Shown piece by piece: positions 29,354 through 41,319 of a stretch of DNA of 64,000 nt. The notes beneath the pieces are model-generated. The model was given only the letters and a program-made list of their open reading frames with translations, was not told the origin of the DNA and ran no database searches. Positions within the stretch are counted from its first letter, which is position 1. Every line of letters begins with the position of its first letter. The position numbers were made by a program, and so were the translations under genes. The stretch spans positions 6,882,001 through 6,946,000 of the forward strand of contig CM073886.1 in NCBI GenBank assembly GCA_037176705.1, written 5' to 3'. Source of the DNA: Molossus alvarezi (lineage: Eukaryota; Chordata; Mammalia; Chiroptera; Molossidae).

Positions 29354-30471
29354 AATGGTCCTTGGAACTATTAAAGCCAAACTCTGAATTTAAGAAAGTT
29401 TCTTGCCTTTCTTTGTTTTCCAGCTTAGAAAAAAACTTAATTTGATGGTGCCAGAAATTCATAAAAGTACAGCTTTAACTTGATTTTACGACTAGCATAT
29501 ATTATCTTTTTAACATGTTTCTCAAAAGAGCTGGCTGGAGTCAACCTTGAGCTCTGTGGGCAATGCCACTGTTGCACCATCTCTAATTGAAAACAAGTCT
29601 CAGGCAAAGGCTTGGATGATTGAAAGTCACGATTTCTACAAAATTATAAGAAATAGTGACAAAACTAACATTCAGTAAGAGATTAACAAACTATTCTCAT
29701 TCTGACAGAACAAAATGTAAGAAAGTCAGGATTTGAATAATGATATCAATAAATGTTAGATAATAGATACATGTCAAAAATACTTATGCTTTTCAAACAT
29801 AAAGAGAATGCATAAAAATAATACATTAAGCCAAACAAAAATTTAAGTAAATTCCAATGGGAGAAATTTTATAAGTGAAATTATCTGATGAAAACAAATT
29901 ATAAGTAAATAACATCAGGCTAATGAAAACATCAAAATACTTAAACTTTTAAGAATGACCCATAAAAATTACTTTGGGGAAAAGAGGAAATTAAAACTTC
30001 ACTTTCTGTTTATATACAAAATAACACAAAACTGATGATGTGGGCAATCCAGCAGTCAGAAGCAAAACCATCATTTAAAAAATTTTATTAAGAAAAAATA
30101 AAAAGAAATGAAGTTTCTGGTTTAAAAAAAAAGAGGTTATGAAAAAGAACTAAATAAACTAAAGTAGCAGCTAGATGGAATCCCTCGTGATAAAAGCAGA
30201 CATTACTAAATTAAACAATAGAGAAAACAAATGTTAAATAAATTCTTGATATGGATCTTTGATAAGATAAATAAAATAAAATTTTAGAGAGATTTATCAA
30301 GAAAAATGGAGTGCATGTTTCAAATTTTGGAAATGTTTTTTCCAAAACAGGGGTGGCGAGTTAGCCAGGGATACAATTGAGATTTAAAAGGGCATCAGAG
30401 AATACTTTGTCAATTTTATGCTAATGACATTAACATTTTTAGATTATTTTATGACACTTGTTTGGAATCAA
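29354..30471. other. A-rich intergenic sequence
   Basis: Very A-rich and stop-rich on all frames. It may contain decayed plus-strand L1 sequence, but I could not place it. Confidence 0.35.
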
Positions 30472-30481
30472 GATACATGGT

Positions 30482-30998
30482 GAGCCCTGGCTGGTTTGCT
30501 CCGTGGTTAGAGCGACTGTCTGCAGATCGATGGGTCTCGGGTTTGATTCCCAGTCAAGGGCACATATCTGGGTTGCAGGTTCGATCCCCAGCCTCAGTTG
30601 GAGTCATTTGGGAGGCAGCCAATCAATGTGTCTCTTTCACATTGATGTTTCTCTCTCTCTCTCTCTCCCTCCCCACTCCCCTCCCTCCCTCCCTCCCTTC
30701 CTCCCTCCTTCCCTTCCACTCTATCTAAAAATCAATGGAAAATGCTTGGCTGGTGTGGCTCAGTGGATTGAGCGTGGTCCCATGGACTGAAAGGTCCTGG
30801 TTTGATTCCCAATCAGGGAGGGCTCAATCCCCAGTAGGAGAGATGCAGGAGGCAGCCTATCGATGTTTCTCTCTCACATAGATGTTTCTATCTCTCTTTC
30901 CCTTCCTCTAAATAAATAAATACATACATATTTTAAAAATAAAAATAAAAATCAATGGAAAAATATCTGTGGGTGAGGATTAACAACAATTAAAAAAT
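30482..30998 (+). mobile_element. Ves-type SINE, long older subfamily, interrupted
   Basis: Outer element of a nest, with duplication GATACATGGT (30472-30481, 30999-31008). The head at 30482 and the 3' end 'gtgggtgaggatt' at about 30970 belong to it. The body between 30743 and 30946 is a second SINE. Confidence 0.93.
30743..30946 (+). mobile_element. Ves-type SINE nested within another
   Basis: 'CCATGGACTGAAAGGTCC' subfamily with perfect 16-bp duplication AAAAATCAATGGAAAA (30727-30742, 30947-30962) drawn from the host SINE tail. Confidence 0.95.
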
Positions 30999-31020
30999 GA
31001 TACATGGTAAACAATGATTT

Positions 31021-31228
31021 AAAAACATTTTTTTAATAGATTTTAGAGAGAGGGAGAGAGAGAGAGATAGAAACATCAATGAAAAAGAACATTGATTGGC
31101 TGCCTCCTGCACGCCCCCTACTGGGGATCGGGCCCACAACCTGGGCATGTGCCGTGACCGGGAATCAAACCGGCGACCTCTTGGTGCATGGGTTGACACT
31201 CAACCACTGAGCCACACTGGCTGGGCTG
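31021..31228 (-). mobile_element. Ves-type SINE, short subfamily
   Basis: Minus-strand copy flanked by AACAATGATT (left, just before 31021) and AACAGTGATT (right, about 31229). Lies just 22 bp after the previous nest. Confidence 0.9.
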
Positions 31229-31239
31229 AACAGTGATTA

Positions 31240-33240
31240 TTATTAATAGATTTCTGAATGTTGATCATGTCCTATGTTTCTGATGTTAGGTTTTCTTTAG
31301 TAATATCTTATTTAACATATGATATTTATCAATGAGGTTGATATATAGTTTTTGTGAAAGGATTTTCCAGTTTTGATGTGACAGAAAATATGAGCATTCT
31401 TTACTTCTCTGATACATACAGAATTTATGTAGAAGCATAATTGTTTATTTCTAGCTATTAGGAGAATTGCTCTAAGAAGCCCTCTGGCTCTGGTGGAATA
31501 TTCATAGGGAGCTAGTTGATAACATTTTCAGTTTTGTTCCTGCTTGCTGTTTTAAGATTTCTAATATTGTGTTTATTTTGGTACAGTTATTTATATGTTT
31601 CTAGAAAATCATCTTTTTCAGTCAGATTTTCAAATTGAATGGCACATGTTTTGCTAGGTACTGAATTTTTTCATTTCTTCTGTTTAAAGGGCGTTTCCCC
31701 CTCTTCCTAATTAGTTCACTCAGTAGTTTATCTGTTTTATTCTAACCAACATTTTCCCAAAGAGCCAATTCTTGGATTAACCAATTGTACTTAATTTTTT
31801 TTTCCTAATCCACTAACTTATTTACTATTTTGTTCTTTCTGATTTCTTAGGATAGTCTGCTGTTTTTTGTTTGTTTTTTTCTTACTTCTCTGATTGAATA
31901 CAAAATTCATTTGTTTCTTTTGCCTTCTTTAGAAATATATTTGTTTAAGGCTATGTGTTTTCCTCTTAATATAGCTTTGGCCATATAACATAGGTTTTGA
32001 TATGCATTAACTATATTTTATTATTCAAGATATTAAGAAAGTTTGTTTTAAGATTTTGCTTTGATCTCTCTCCCCATTCCCCCACACACTTCCCCTCAAC
32101 CTAGATGGGTGGTAGGTTTTTTTCCTTCTAATTTGGTTGCTAATTTCTAGTTTCCTTATACTGTGACTTGAAAATGGCCTATAATCTTTTTACTTTTTGA
32201 ATTTTATTAATATTTTCTTTGTGGCCTGATATGGAGTCCATTATTGTGAAAAGTCCACTGCCCACTATGGCTTAGTGGATTGAGCATTGTCCTGTGCACC
32301 AAGAGGTTGCTGGTTTGATTTCTGTTCAGGGCACATGCCCAGGTTTTGAGCTCAATCCCCAGTAGGGGGCATGCAGGAGGCAGCTGATCCATGTTTCTTT
32401 CTCGCATTGATGTTTTTCTCTCTCTCTCTCCTTTCCTCTCTCTAAAATCAATAAAAATATATTTTTAAAATTCCACAGGCACATGAAAAGATGTATGAAA
32501 ATTATAGCATTTGATACAAAGTGACAATGCCAGCTTTATTAAATATGTCACATCCTCTAAATCTTTATTTTTAATTTTCTTATCTATTGTGGCCTGGGAG
32601 AGATGAGCTACAGTGAGTCTGCTAGTCTTCCGTATCTATTGGAAGTTGATGCTTTGTCATTTTGAAGCTGTCTTCAGCTGTGCTCTCAGATCGTTAAAGT
32701 TTTAGCCTAATTACAGAGTATACATAGCCTTTGTCGTCATAAAAGGCCCTGGTTGATCTTGATCGTCCCCTTTAGCCTTGGATTCAGCTCTGTTATTAAT
32801 ATCATGACATCAGTTTGTTTGTTTTTTTGTTACCTGTACCTGGCATGTCTTTCTCTATGCCTTTCAACCTCCTGGAGAAACTTTGTGTAACATATTCTTC
32901 TGTTTTCAACCAAAAGCTGGCTTTTGCTTTTATGACCCAATCTGAAAGTCTTTCTCTTTAAATTGCTTCTTTTTTTTTTTTAAGTCCACATAGATTTATT
33001 GAAATAACAGTTATGACTTGTGTTAATTCTCTTATCTTGTGTTTCAGTTTTTAACATTTCCTTTGTTTTCAATAATGTGATACATGGACTGTGCTTGCTT
33101 TGTTCCACCTCACTTGCATCTGCATATTTCTGGTCATGTTTAGCTTTAACATTTTAGGTTGCCTTTTATACTTTCAGGTAATATTTTAAATCTCTATTTT
33201 ATGATTTGTCAACTTTAGAAAATATCTATTAAATTTCCAA
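31240..33240 (-). mobile_element. Old L1, ORF2 and upstream region
   Basis: Reversed L1 ORF2 landmarks are visible despite heavy divergence: 'caaagagccaattcttggatta', 'tagctttggccatataacataggttttgatatg', and further right 'gtctgctagtcttccgtatctattgg'. No open frame survives. A Ves SINE splits it at 32259-32466. Confidence 0.75.
32259..32466 (+). mobile_element. Ves-type SINE inside old L1
   Basis: Short 'CACCAAGAGGTTGC' subfamily. Flanked by AAAAGTCCAC (32249-32258) and AAAATTCCAC (32467-32476). Confidence 0.92.
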
Positions 33241-33244
33241 AATA

Positions 33245-34190
33245 AAAGAAAATAGGGATGCTTGTCAGTTTTTGCACTGGAGGGTGGGGGTGCCACAGGC
33301 AGTGAAGCAAACAGCTAACCTGAGCCGGTGAATGGTAGTAACTGATGGAGTGGCTTCCGCTTCCCATCCCAGGGCTCACCGGAGATTCCTCGAACTGCCC
33401 TCTTAGCCAGAAGTGGGGAAAGACAAGGGGCAGGCAGGGTGAACCTCCAGCTGCCACCCATGCCCTCTGGCCTCCAGGGAGTTATCTGATTTATTTTCTT
33501 GATCAGTCCTTTAGGCAAGAGATGGTTGGAGCGTGGTACTTGTGCCCAGTCTACAGCTCCTCATACCCCCCTGCCGTCTGGGTACAACTGGGCCGGTCCC
33601 CGCTCGTTCTCAGCTCTGGGTAGGACACTGGGGTGGAAGCAAGGAGCTTCTGCCAGGGCGGGGGAGGGGCAGGGGCAGGGGAGGCTTTCCCCGAGGCTGC
33701 TGGCTCATCCTCTACATTGTCTTTTCTCCAAATTGGGGACAGCAATAAGATTTTTCAGGATTTTTGCCCTTACTGTCTACTTATTTCTCACCATTCTTGA
33801 TACTTCCTGGGGTACAGAGTGGAAGCTGTCTACTGACTTCAGAAAACTTCTGTATTTCTTCCATTGACATTTTAAAACCACAATATGAGGGGCACAAACC
33901 TTCCTTTTTCCCCTCTAAATGCTCTCAGTGTTGTGTTTTGTTTTGTTGTTTTTTTAATCTAGATTTTGTCTCTTTTTTTTGTTCACTTCATTGTATTAGG
34001 ATGGGAAAAGTCTATCATTTTGCTTCTTTCCACCTCTATATTGCAGAAACTCCCCTTACTCTCTACAGCATAATATTCTGTTGTGTAAATGTACTATAAT
34101 TAGCTAATTGTCCTCCTATTTATAGAGCAGTTGATTAATTAATGGAGCAAGTAATTAGTGCCTAATGTGATAAGGAAGCAGGGAAACAAT
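33245..34190. other. Intergenic, no gene recognised
   Basis: Mixed-composition stretch with a G-rich patch at 33656-33690. Open frames of 70-120 codons overlap on both strands without domains. The right part (33.95-34.13 kb) may be old L1 3' UTR. Confidence 0.35.
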
Positions 34191-34199
34191 CAATACATT

Positions 34200-34465
34200 T
34201 TTAATTGAGACAGTCCCCAAAAGATATAATCTGTTAAAGATCTTACAATATCTGTATTCTTTAACTCAGAAATTCCATTTGTGGAAATTTATCATAAGAT
34301 AATAATTATAAAAGAGCCTAATAATTATTATGCAAAAATCTTTATTGGTGTTTTATTTGGAAAAGCAAAAATGTTGGAAAAGACCCAAGACTCCAACAAC
34401 AGAGAATTGGTTGAGAATACTATGGCACATTCAGACGATGGAATCAATTTAGTAGCCCTTGTGAG
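34200..34465 (+). mobile_element. Old L1 ORF2 3'-end fragment
   Basis: 'gaaatttatcataagataat', 'caaaaatctttattggtg', 'ggaaaagcaaaaatgttggaaaagac', 'tactatggcacattcagacgatggaatc' follow the order of an old L1 ORF2 end. Confidence 0.7.
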
Positions 34466-34613
34466 GTAGGTGGTGGGAAAGGCTGATCCTTGGCACCCTG
34501 CCAGTTCTGTTTTTCATTGGTTCACTGGCCTTATAGTAACTGAAAATGATTTCTACATTCTAGTGGTGAAGCAACTCCTAGTTCTGGTTCTGCTGAAAGA
34601 CAGCTCTGTGTAT

Positions 34614-34615
<2 letters not shown>

Positions 34616-34651
<36 letters not shown>
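34616..34651 (+). repeat. (TG)n microsatellite
   Basis: About 17 uninterrupted TG units, likely polymorphic. Confidence 0.97.
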
Positions 34652-34653
<2 letters not shown>

Positions 34654-34749
34654 ACCTTACACAGGGGTGTTTGAAAAAGTGTGTAATAATCTGGAGAAAT
34701 TCATTTTTACCAGCATCAGTTCCAGGGAGCACTGAATCTATTTGAAAGA

Positions 34750-35345
34750 GATTGCTTGAAAAACTACTTAGGCAAGAAGATGAGATCACAAATGATCCGA
34801 ATATGGTCGGAACTGCCTTGCAGGAGACAAGCAGAGGAATCTCTCACTTTATTCCAGAAGAAGGGAAAAGAGAGGAGGGAGTGGAAAGATGTGTCAGGGG
34901 TCCCCAAGATAACCCTCAGGTTGAGGATCTGCTAGAAGGACTCACAGAACTCAGAAAAGCTGTTATATTCACAAAGTTGACTACAGTGAACACATACAGA
35001 TTAAAATTGGCAAAAGAGAAAGGTGCACAGGGCAGAACCAGGTGCTAGCCTTCAACTGTATCTCCCTGTGGAATCACAATGCCAAATTCTCCAGCAATGA
35101 TGTGTTGGCAGCTGGGGAAGCTCACCAAGCCTTGGTGTCCAGGGTTTTTACTGGGGCCAGTCATGTGGGCATGGAGTGACTATGTAGCTGACCTTAGTTA
35201 CCCTGTCTCCATTCTCTCCAGAGGTCAAACTGATCTGGCAAGGCCCAAGGCCGCAGGTATAAAAACACTCTTATCAGTTAGGATATTCCAAGGACTTCTA
35301 GATTATTTCCCAGGAGCAGATCAAAAGTCTGCTGAGTTAACCCTT
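34750..35345. repeat. Ancient LTR-like repeat
   Basis: 'caggggtccccaagataaccctcaggttgagg', 'gctagaaggactcacagaactc', 'ggtgtccagggtttttactgg' and 'aacactcttatcagttaggatattccaagg' match a widespread mammalian LTR-type repeat I recall but cannot name with certainty. No coding content. Confidence 0.5.
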
Positions 35346-35388
35346 TTGTGCACAGAAGAAAGAGTGAATTTAAAAAGTGGGCAGATGT

Positions 35389-35660
35389 GCCCTGGCCAGT
35401 TTGGCTCAGCAGTTAGAGTGTTGGCCCACGGACCGAAGGGTCTCGGGTTCGATTCCCAGTCACGGGCATGTACCTGGGTTGCAGTTTCAATCCCTTTCCC
35501 TGGTTAGGATCGTGCGGGAGGCAACCAATCAATGTGTCTCTCCCACATCAATGTTTCTCTCTCCCTCCCTCCCTTCCTTCCACTCTATCTAAAAATTAAT
35601 AAAAAAAATATCCTCGGGTGAGTATTAACAAAACAATAAAAATAAAATAAAATAAATTTT
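35389..35660 (+). mobile_element. Ves-type SINE, long older subfamily
   Basis: Head GCCCTGGCCAGTTTGGCTC at its start, hairpin-derived 'cctcgggtgagtatt', long AATAAAATAAAA tail. Flanked by TAAAAAGTGGGCAGATGT (35371-35388) and TAAAGTGAGCAGATGT (35661-35676). Confidence 0.94.
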
Positions 35661-35676
35661 TAAAGTGAGCAGATGT

Positions 35677-36043
35677 CAGACAAGTCTGCCCACCTATGTG
35701 CCCTGCCAACAATCCCAAATCTCCAGGAAAAGCTTATAATAAATCTGGAAATACCTTCTATAAATGAAGGCCTCATGAGAATCTGTGAGCAGATAAAGTT
35801 TGCATCAGAGAAAAGTTTGTTTGGAGTAGGATGATGAGGAAGAGAAGTGCAGACAGATGGAAACCAGGGGAGAAGAGCCACAGGACAAGAAGAAATTGTG
35901 GGAGAGTTGCAGTCAGATTCTAACATCGGGGCGAGAGACTTGAGGCAGAAAGGCTGGTCAGACAAGAAGGGGAGAACATATTTTGTGAAATATCATTTCA
36001 CTATCTTCTCTGTGTGACTCATTGTCATAGTATTTTTCCTAAA
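35677..36043. other. Intergenic, no gene recognised
   Basis: No supported gene or repeat. Confidence 0.4.
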
Positions 36044-36400
36044 GTAGTGGTTTTCAGCACACCCCACTTGTATCAGAGTCTGTGGGAATCAAGGCCGGGC
36101 ATTGAGACATATGTATATTTTAATCCTCACGCGAGGATATTCTTCCATTTATCTTCAGACAGAGTGGGAGGGAAGTAGAGAGAGAGAAACATTAATGCGA
36201 GAGGGACACATTGGCTGCCTCCTGCATGAACCCAGCCAGGACTGGGGAAGAACCGCAACCGAGGTTCGTGCCCTTGACAGGAATCAAACCCATGACTCAT
36301 TGGTTCACGGGTTGAAGCTCTAACTGCTGAGCCAAACTGGCCAGGGCATGGGCATTGATATATTTTTTTTAAATCCCTGGATGCATAACCATTGTTGAGA
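36044..36400. mobile_element. MER5A-like hAT-Charlie MITE, split by a SINE
   Basis: 'tagtggttttcagcacaccc', 'tatcagagtctgtggg' on the left and 'atgcataaccattgttgagatccac' on the right resemble a decayed MER5-type element with the SINE at 36106-36349 in the middle. Confidence 0.5.
36106..36349 (-). mobile_element. Ves-type SINE, long older subfamily
   Basis: Minus strand with hairpin variant ATCCTCACGCGAGGATAT near the left end. Flanked by GGGCATTGA (36097-36105, and 36350-36358). Confidence 0.93.
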
Positions 36401-36460
36401 TCCACAGCTCAAAACATTGTGACCTTAGTCACAATGATCATGTTTAACTATTACCTTAAT

Positions 36461-36665
36461 ACCAGCTTTCTCAACCTCCCTGCTGTTGGTATGTTGGCTA
36501 ATTTGTTGTAGCAGTTGTCCTGTGCATTGTAAGATGCTTCTCAGTAGCACCCCTGCTCTATCCACAACATGCCCATTGCACACCCCACTCCCTGTGACAA
36601 TCAGAAGTGTCTCCAGACACTGCCAGTGCCCCTAGGGGGTCAAAATCACTTATGTCTGAGGAACA
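36461..36665 (-). mobile_element. MER20-like hAT MITE
   Basis: 'tcagaagtgtctccagacactgccagtgcccctagggggtcaaaatc', and 'gttgtcctgtgcattgtaagatgcttctcagtagcaccc', match the MER20 consensus in reverse. Confidence 0.8.
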
Positions 36666-37485
36666 CTGCCTTGAAAGAACTATTGAAGGTGCCACTTGTG
36701 GAACATTTTTGTGGTGGGAGCAAGTCTTTCCCTGCCCCTCCTGAACCCATGCTATTAGTGCGTCGCTCTCCTCTCTGCGAGGTGGCCGTTGGGACCCGCA
36801 GCTGACGTGGGGTCCACGTTCAGTGGATGCCCGCGAGCACCGCGCTCAGGGAGTGCTCTCTGCCAGTGCTGCCCGAGCCTGAGCGCTCCTGAGCGCTCTT
36901 GAGAATGATGCTCAGACGCACAGCAGGTGGGGAAGAGCTCGGCCTGGGAACACACGGGCACGCCAACGCCAACGATGTGCTCGCTGGGCTAGCTTGGTTT
37001 TTCAGTAGCTTCTACTGACCAAAGCTGCTCTAAGTTGCTATGGCTTAAAATAGCACCATTTCTATTGCTCATGAGACCCTGGGCCAGCTGGGTGGTGGTC
37101 CTGGTCTTGTCTGGCTCACTCTTGGGTCTGTGGTCTGCTGCAGGTTGGAGAAATGACTTTGCTGGTCTTGCCTGTCACATGTCTGGGCCTCAAGTGGAGT
37201 AACTGTACGTGCTCCTCCTGGCCTATCATTCTGCAGAAGGCCAGCCAGGCCTGCACAGGTGATGATGTCAGGGAGCGTGCCTGCCTCAGAAGACCGAGAC
37301 TCGGAACTGGCTGGTTGTTCTTCCCCTGCCTTCTGGTCCAAGCAGATCACAAGGCTAGTGGGTGGGAAGATAGATACCTCTTCTGATGGAAGGAGCTGCA
37401 AAGTCACTTTGCAAGGTGACAGACATGGGAGCAGGGGGAGGGATGGAGAACTGGGGTCCTTTTTGCTATCTACCATATTTGTGCA
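36666..37485. other. Intergenic, with CpG-rich patch
   Basis: 36760-36975 is locally CpG-rich (gcgaggtggccgttgg, cgcgagcaccgcgctc). The remainder is unique-looking. No gene is supported; overlapping frames on both strands at 37.07-37.48 kb have no domains. Confidence 0.4.
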
Positions 37486-37487
37486 AG

Positions 37488-37620
37488 CTACTTAACATCA
37501 TTAAGCCTCAGTTTTCTCATCTGTAGAACAGGGATAGTATTGCCGACCTCAGAGCTGTTGTGAAGATTCAATGCCTAGTGCATTGTAAGTGCTTCTAAAC
37601 GATGCTTATTGTTACTCTCT
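37488..37620 (+). mobile_element. MIR SINE
   Basis: 'acttaacatcattaagcctcagttttctcatctgtagaacaggg' and 'tgtgaagattcaatgcctagtgcattgtaagtgctt' form the MIR core and 3' part. Confidence 0.88.
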
Positions 37621-37624
37621 TTTC

Positions 37625-38750
37625 ACTGTTCTCTTGAACACATTTCAGTGTTTGCACTTCACTCGGTGAATGAAATCTGAATTCTTAGTATCCCTAATAA
37701 AGCCGTTGTGATGTGGCCCTTGTCTGTCTGTCCCCCTCCCCTTCAGCGACTGAAATAGTTATAGTTGCGTGAAGGTGTATCTTCATGTTGTCACTAACGC
37801 AGTTCCGTCCACCTGGCTGCCCACTTGTCCCTGGCGGTTGGCCTCAGCCCTCCCCCGCTGAGATGAGGTTATGTTCCGTTCTTAAGGTCAGCATGGCGTT
37901 AGGTGGAATGCACAGGCGTTAGACATCACCGAGCCACAGGGGGCAAGTCATTCCCTTCCGCTGTCCCCCACACTTCTGACCACGAGTCCATGTGGGTGCT
38001 CGCGTGTCTTCAGCACCTCCCGAGCCCTAGCTGACCCCCTTTTCCCGACAGATGGAGGAAGTCCAAGTCTCAGACTCCAGCGGGAGTTTGCATCGCTCTG
38101 TTCTGACGGCTGCCTTTCTCATGGCGAGTGATCGCAGTTTACATTTTCATGTGCTGGGAAGTTTTCTTTAGCACCACAGTTGTTTGGCCAATAAAAAAGC
38201 AAGCAATTTAAAAGAAAACCTGCTATAATGAACAATGTGTGTGTGGTACTCAGGACAAAAATAGAGTAACAAGTCTGGAAAATACGGAAATGCACCCACT
38301 GTAGTCGCATCTGGCAAAGCCCTGTCGCTGACGGGGTCCCCAGCGTGCGCGGCGTCCCGCCTTTGTCTAGCACTAGATTCAGTCAGAGGGCTACCGCGTC
38401 ATCCCAGCCTCTGCCCCGGCTCCCCAACGTGCTGGCGAATTCAGGCACCACAGACTGTCCCTGGGAGAAGAGGGAGTCACCCATGATTCATGATCGGCCT
38501 CAGGGTGTTATCTCCATGGTGACAGGAGGAGGCGGAGCAGGGGGAGCAGTGGTAGTAGTCACTGTAGTAATCGTAACAACAGTACCAGGATCGGTACCGG
38601 TGGTAGGCGCAGAAACAGCAGGTGCCGTGTATGCTGATGGAAATATTCGTAGTAATAGTAGCAGCCGCTTATTGTCCATCCAACGTGGGTCAGGTGTCGG
38701 GCTTACTCCGAGCCTCTGCTGGTTGAGTTCTCACCCCATCCCTGAGGCAA
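37625..38750. other. Intergenic, no gene recognised
   Basis: Mixed composition. 38520-38660 is rich in GTA/GCA/AGC triplet-like sequence, giving an open frame of Val/Thr/Gly-rich peptide with no domain. Confidence 0.4.
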
Positions 38751-38754
38751 CCGC

Positions 38755-38865
38755 TCTTCCTGCCTCGTTTTACGGGTGACGGACCTGAGACATTAGGAGG
38801 TCAAGTCGCTGGCCCAAAGCCACTCCGCTGGGAAGTAGAGGAGCTGAGGGCTGAAGGTCAGTCTG
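38755..38865 (-). mobile_element. MIR SINE fragment
   Basis: Reversed MIR core: 'tgagacattaggaggtcaagtcgctggcccaaagccac' then 'gaagtagaggagctgagg'. Confidence 0.6.
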
Positions 38866-38879
38866 CCCCCAGCCTGGTC

Positions 38880-39780
38880 CTCTTCGCACCCGGAGATGAC
38901 CTCCTGCAAGGGTGGCCGCAAAGCGGGGCTTCATGCCTTCCCGGCGGCAGTGGGAGCTGCTTCAGCAGCGCCCGTGCAGTCGATGGGGATTCTGAAGCGG
39001 TGTGAACACTGGAAGTCTGTCCTGTCAAAGCTGTATGAAATATCTGCTTCTCATCCATCCGCAGTCCCCGTCTCCACACACCCAGCCCCACCCTTGCCAT
39101 CCCCAGCCTCTGGTCTCTCCTTTCACTGGAGAAATGAGATTCAGATGGAAAACTACTGGCACAAGCTTGACCGAGGTTCCGGATAAAGACACTGTGCCTC
39201 ATGCATCAGCTGCTGCGGTTGCTATGGTGACAGCCACAATTTCTCCTAGACAGCTTGGGTCTGAAGGGAGGGTGGACCCTTGGGGAACAACTGGATTTCT
39301 CCAACCTGTCAGTTTCTCTCACCTTTCCCATTTCTCTTCCCTCCCCCACTCCCCCCAGCCCCCTTAGATGATGGCTGACAGGTACTGGCTCTCCCAGACC
39401 ATCATAATTAGCATCTGGCTTCGAGCCCAGTCTTCTGGCAGCATGTTCCTCGCCTCCCTCACCAGCCAACGTCCTTTTCCCAGCATCCCTTCATCAGCAC
39501 TGCAGCAGTGCGGCACCAACGGCTGCAGCACCAAGGTCACCCCCGGTCCCTCCCTGGGTGGGCATCACACGCCACTTAACGCCTCAGGAGGAGGCGTGAG
39601 ACTAAATGCCAGTTCTCTGAGGGGCTGAGAGATTCATTTATCTTGGGATTAATCAATCAGCTTCTCCAGGACAAGAAACAGAGCAAGACCAGCCTCAGAG
39701 ATCCCAGAAGGGTGAGGGAAGAATCAGAAAAGTCTGTGTGTCCACACAGCTTGGAGGCTGGACAACTGTAGACGGTGGTA
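38880..39780. other. Intergenic, no gene recognised
   Basis: Unique-looking. Several overlapping open stretches (80-120 codons) on both strands without domains. Confidence 0.4.
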
Positions 39781-39784
39781 ACTA

Positions 39785-39980
39785 TGAGGATGAGGAGGTA
39801 TTGATCATGATGGTGACAACAGCACCGTTTAGTGAGCGTTCGTTGTGTGCTGGATGCTGTACTTAGCACTTTATAAGCAACGCAACATCTCCTGCTCATG
39901 CTGACTATGGACTCGTATGTAGTAGCCGGGCGGCAACTGCTGTTGCTCCACCCATTGCACAGATGGAGATATAGGACCTA
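39785..39980 (-). mobile_element. MIR-family fragment
   Basis: 'gtttagtgagcgttcgttgtgtgctggatgctgtacttagcactttataa' then 'cattgcacagatggagatatag' fits a reversed MIR/MIR3 element. Confidence 0.65.
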
Positions 39981-39984
39981 GAAA

Positions 39985-40590
39985 AGTTAGGAATCACACC
40001 CTGAAGAGAAACAACCATGCTAATCCAGAATGAGGAACATTCTTCAAGACAATTGGCCCTGATGCTTTGAAAATATCAGTGTCATTTACAAAAAGGTAGG
40101 GATCTTTGCTAAGAAATAAAAAGAGACATAAAAACCAAATGCAATTTGTGATCCTACATGGAATTCTGACATAGAAAATAAAAACAGCCACAAAAGACGT
40201 TGGAGAGCAGAGGTGAAATTTGAGTATGGACTGCCTAGGAGATGAAATTAGAAAGCATTGTCAGTTTTCGCTAAGTGTGACACCAGTATTGTGCTTGGCT
40301 AGGAGAACGTTTTTATCTGTAGGTGAGACAGGCCAAAATACTCCGCGGAGAACTGCCATGATGTCTGTAATTTATTTGCACATATACTTACTCCGTGCTG
40401 TTTTCCAACAACCAATTAATTCTCTGCACAGCAGCAGGGTGTCCTACAATTCAGTCCAACTCTGACACCAACTGCCCAGAGTGAGCGCACAGGTCAAGGG
40501 CTCCGTCCCACAGGACTGCCCCATTACAGTTGCGCGTCACCAACCCCAGGCTGTCACCTGTGCTTCTGGCTCAGCTGCTGTATGTTCAGG
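39985..40590. other. Intergenic, no gene recognised
   Basis: No supported gene. Confidence 0.4.
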
Positions 40591-40594
40591 GACT

Positions 40595-41130
40595 CCCACA
40601 ACCTCCAGTTCAGGTCTGAACATTTACTCTCAAACAGGACACAGAACTCAAGAAAGTGCTTTCCTTACATTTACTAGTTTATTAGAAAGGGTACAACTCA
40701 GGAACAGCCAAATGGAAGAAATGTGTAGGGAAAGGGGTGGTTGAAGGGGCGTGGGCTTCTGTGCCTTCTCTGGGTACCCCTCCCAGCATCTCAATGTGTG
40801 TACCAGCTGGGGGCTCTCTGAACACCATCATTTACAGGTTGTCATGGAGGCTTCATTACATAGGCAGGTTGATCAAATCATTTGCCTTTGGTTATCAGCT
40901 CAGTGTCTAGCCCCTCTCCTCTCCCTGGAGGTCAGTGGGGCTGAACGTTTCAGTCCTTTAATCGCGCTTTGGACTCTTGGTGACCATTCCAATCCTGAAG
41001 CCACAGAGGAACCCCAGCCACCGGTCATCTCATTAGCATACAAAAGACACTCCTCACTCAAAGGTTTTAGGTGTTGTGTGCCAGGAACTTGTGACAAAGA
41101 TCAAACATTTATTACTTTTTTATTATATCA
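40595..41130. repeat. Ancient LTR-like repeat
   Basis: Landmarks in order: 'ttactagtttattagaaagggtacaactcaggaacagcc', 'gaggcttcattacataggcaggttgatcaaatc', 'cagcccctctcctctccctggaggtcagtgggg', 'gtcatctcattagcatacaaaagacactcc'. This is a common mammalian LTR-type repeat, not assigned to a subfamily. Confidence 0.55.
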
Positions 41131-41315
41131 CACCTACATACACACACACACGTATATAGCAAATGTAGCAACATGTGAACAGTTGTTGAACCTAGGTGGT
41201 TTATTGTTGGGTTATCAACAGTATATCATATTCACAGGTAATGAGCCTGGGCTTCCTTTCCATTGTAACACAGCGACACATAAAGCAGGTAAATTGTTCA
41301 ACATATTGTGACAGA
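41131..41315 (+). mobile_element. Possible L1 3' UTR remnant
   Basis: 'atagcaaatgtagcaacatgtgaacagttgttgaacctaggtgg' resembles the 3' UTR of old L1 families. A CA-rich patch lies at 41135-41155. Confidence 0.45.
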
Positions 41316-41319
41316 AGCT

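Noticed and set aside
36760..36975. CpG island of a host gene
   Set aside because: Too short (about 200 bp) and without an adjacent exon or promoter motif. Recorded only as a CpG-rich patch.
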